Assembly: GCA_937998355.1 (NCBI GenBank)
Contig: CALLDI010000009.1
Coordinates: 136,358-200,357 of the forward strand
From: an uncultured Eggerthella sp.
GTDB taxonomy: Bacteria; Actinomycetota; Coriobacteriia; Coriobacteriales; Eggerthellaceae
Length of the DNA stretch: 64,000 nt
Direction of reading: 5' to 3'
In this document: positions 63,871-64,000 of the stretch, piece by piece
How positions within the stretch are numbered: position 1 is the first letter of the stretch
How the letters are laid out: each line of letters starts with the position of its first letter
Program-made: the position numbers and the translations under genes
Notes under the pieces: model-generated
Database searches by the model: none
The model's input: the letters and a program-made list of their open reading frames with translations, nothing else
What the model was told of the DNA's origin: nothing

Positions 63871-64000
63871 TATGCAGCTGCGCGTTTTGCGTTCGCGACC
63901 CATGCGCCATTGTTGCCAACATAATACTTGTTGCCATCGACCCATGAATTGGTCGCCATCACGCCATCGGCCTTCACCCAGTACTTGCCCGAGATCCAAG
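63870..64000 (-). CDS. Cell-wall-binding-repeat protein, C-terminal end only
   Basis: The last 42 residues of a gene that runs beyond the window. They carry two choline-binding-type repeats (GKYWVKADGVMATNSW and VDGNKYYVGNNGAWV), rich in Trp, Tyr, Gly and Asn, of the kind found in surface proteins of Coriobacteriia and Clostridia. The stop TAA is at 63870-63872, just inside the terminator. What the rest of the protein does cannot be seen. Confidence 0.85.
   Translation of the reverse strand, partial: WISGKYWVKADGVMATNSWVDGNKYYVGNNGAWVANAKRAAA

Overview
The window reads as chromosomal backbone of an anaerobic, high-to-moderate GC Gram-positive bacterium, most likely an actinobacterium of the class Coriobacteriia (inference). 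Supporting signs are the actinobacterial order lexA / divergent SOS gene / nrdR, CIRCE-controlled hrcA-dnaJ, a six-gene Ech-type [NiFe] hydrogenase, an indolepyruvate:ferredoxin oxidoreductase module with phenylacetate-CoA ligases, and the end of a cell-wall-binding-repeat protein. I see no insertion sequence, prophage, CRISPR array or rRNA operon; one tRNA gene is present.

Layout. Bases 1-2400: the end of a veg-like gene (+), galU (-), a 440-base AT-rich gap, and rpsT (-), whose S20 product carries a long extra tail. Bases 2586-37182: a nearly unbroken rightward run of housekeeping genes. In order these are lepA-dus-hemW; CIRCE-hrcA-dnaJ-rsmE-mtaB-phoH-ybeY-dgkA-era-recO; rpsO; pnp; a TSCPD gene with dapB; dapA; RNase J; ftsK-rodZ-yajQ-rimO-pgsA::cinA (a gene fusion); recA-recX with a LexA box; RNase Y with a GHKL ATPase gene; and spoVS-miaB-miaA-hflX. 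Bases 37285-39434: lexA (-) facing a small SOS-controlled membrane-protein gene, nrdR and dut (+), with three LexA boxes between the two directions.

Bases 39549-54383: a thioesterase/MATE pair (-), a UbiA-type prenyltransferase (+), then an 11-gene leftward run (pgsA2, vanW-like, paaK2, ACT2, dacA-like, FHA, iorA, iorB, ACT1, paaK1, gluQ). Bases 54459-59918: echABCDEF (-). Bases 60075-62504: walJ-like and a DUF1846 gene (-). Bases 62644-64000: an unknown membrane protein (+), a long perfectly placed RNA-like hairpin, tRNA-Pro(GGG) (+), and the 3' end of a cell-wall-binding-repeat gene (-).

How it works together. The window holds much of the RNA-decay and ribosome-quality machinery (PNPase, RNase J, RNase Y, YbeY, Era, EF4, HflX, RsmE), all three methylthiotransferases (MtaB, RimO, MiaB), and a coherent SOS circuit (lexA, recA-recX, small divergent gene). 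The energy genes point to fermentation of aromatic amino acids, with reduced ferredoxin made by IorAB and available to the ion-pumping Ech hydrogenase (inference). The most unusual items are the SOS-controlled 118-residue protein at the divS/chiZ position, the ~110-base long hairpin before tRNA-Pro, the PgsA-CinA fusion, Ala/Lys/Glu-rich tails on three unrelated proteins, and the GHKL-SpoVS pair next to RNase Y.
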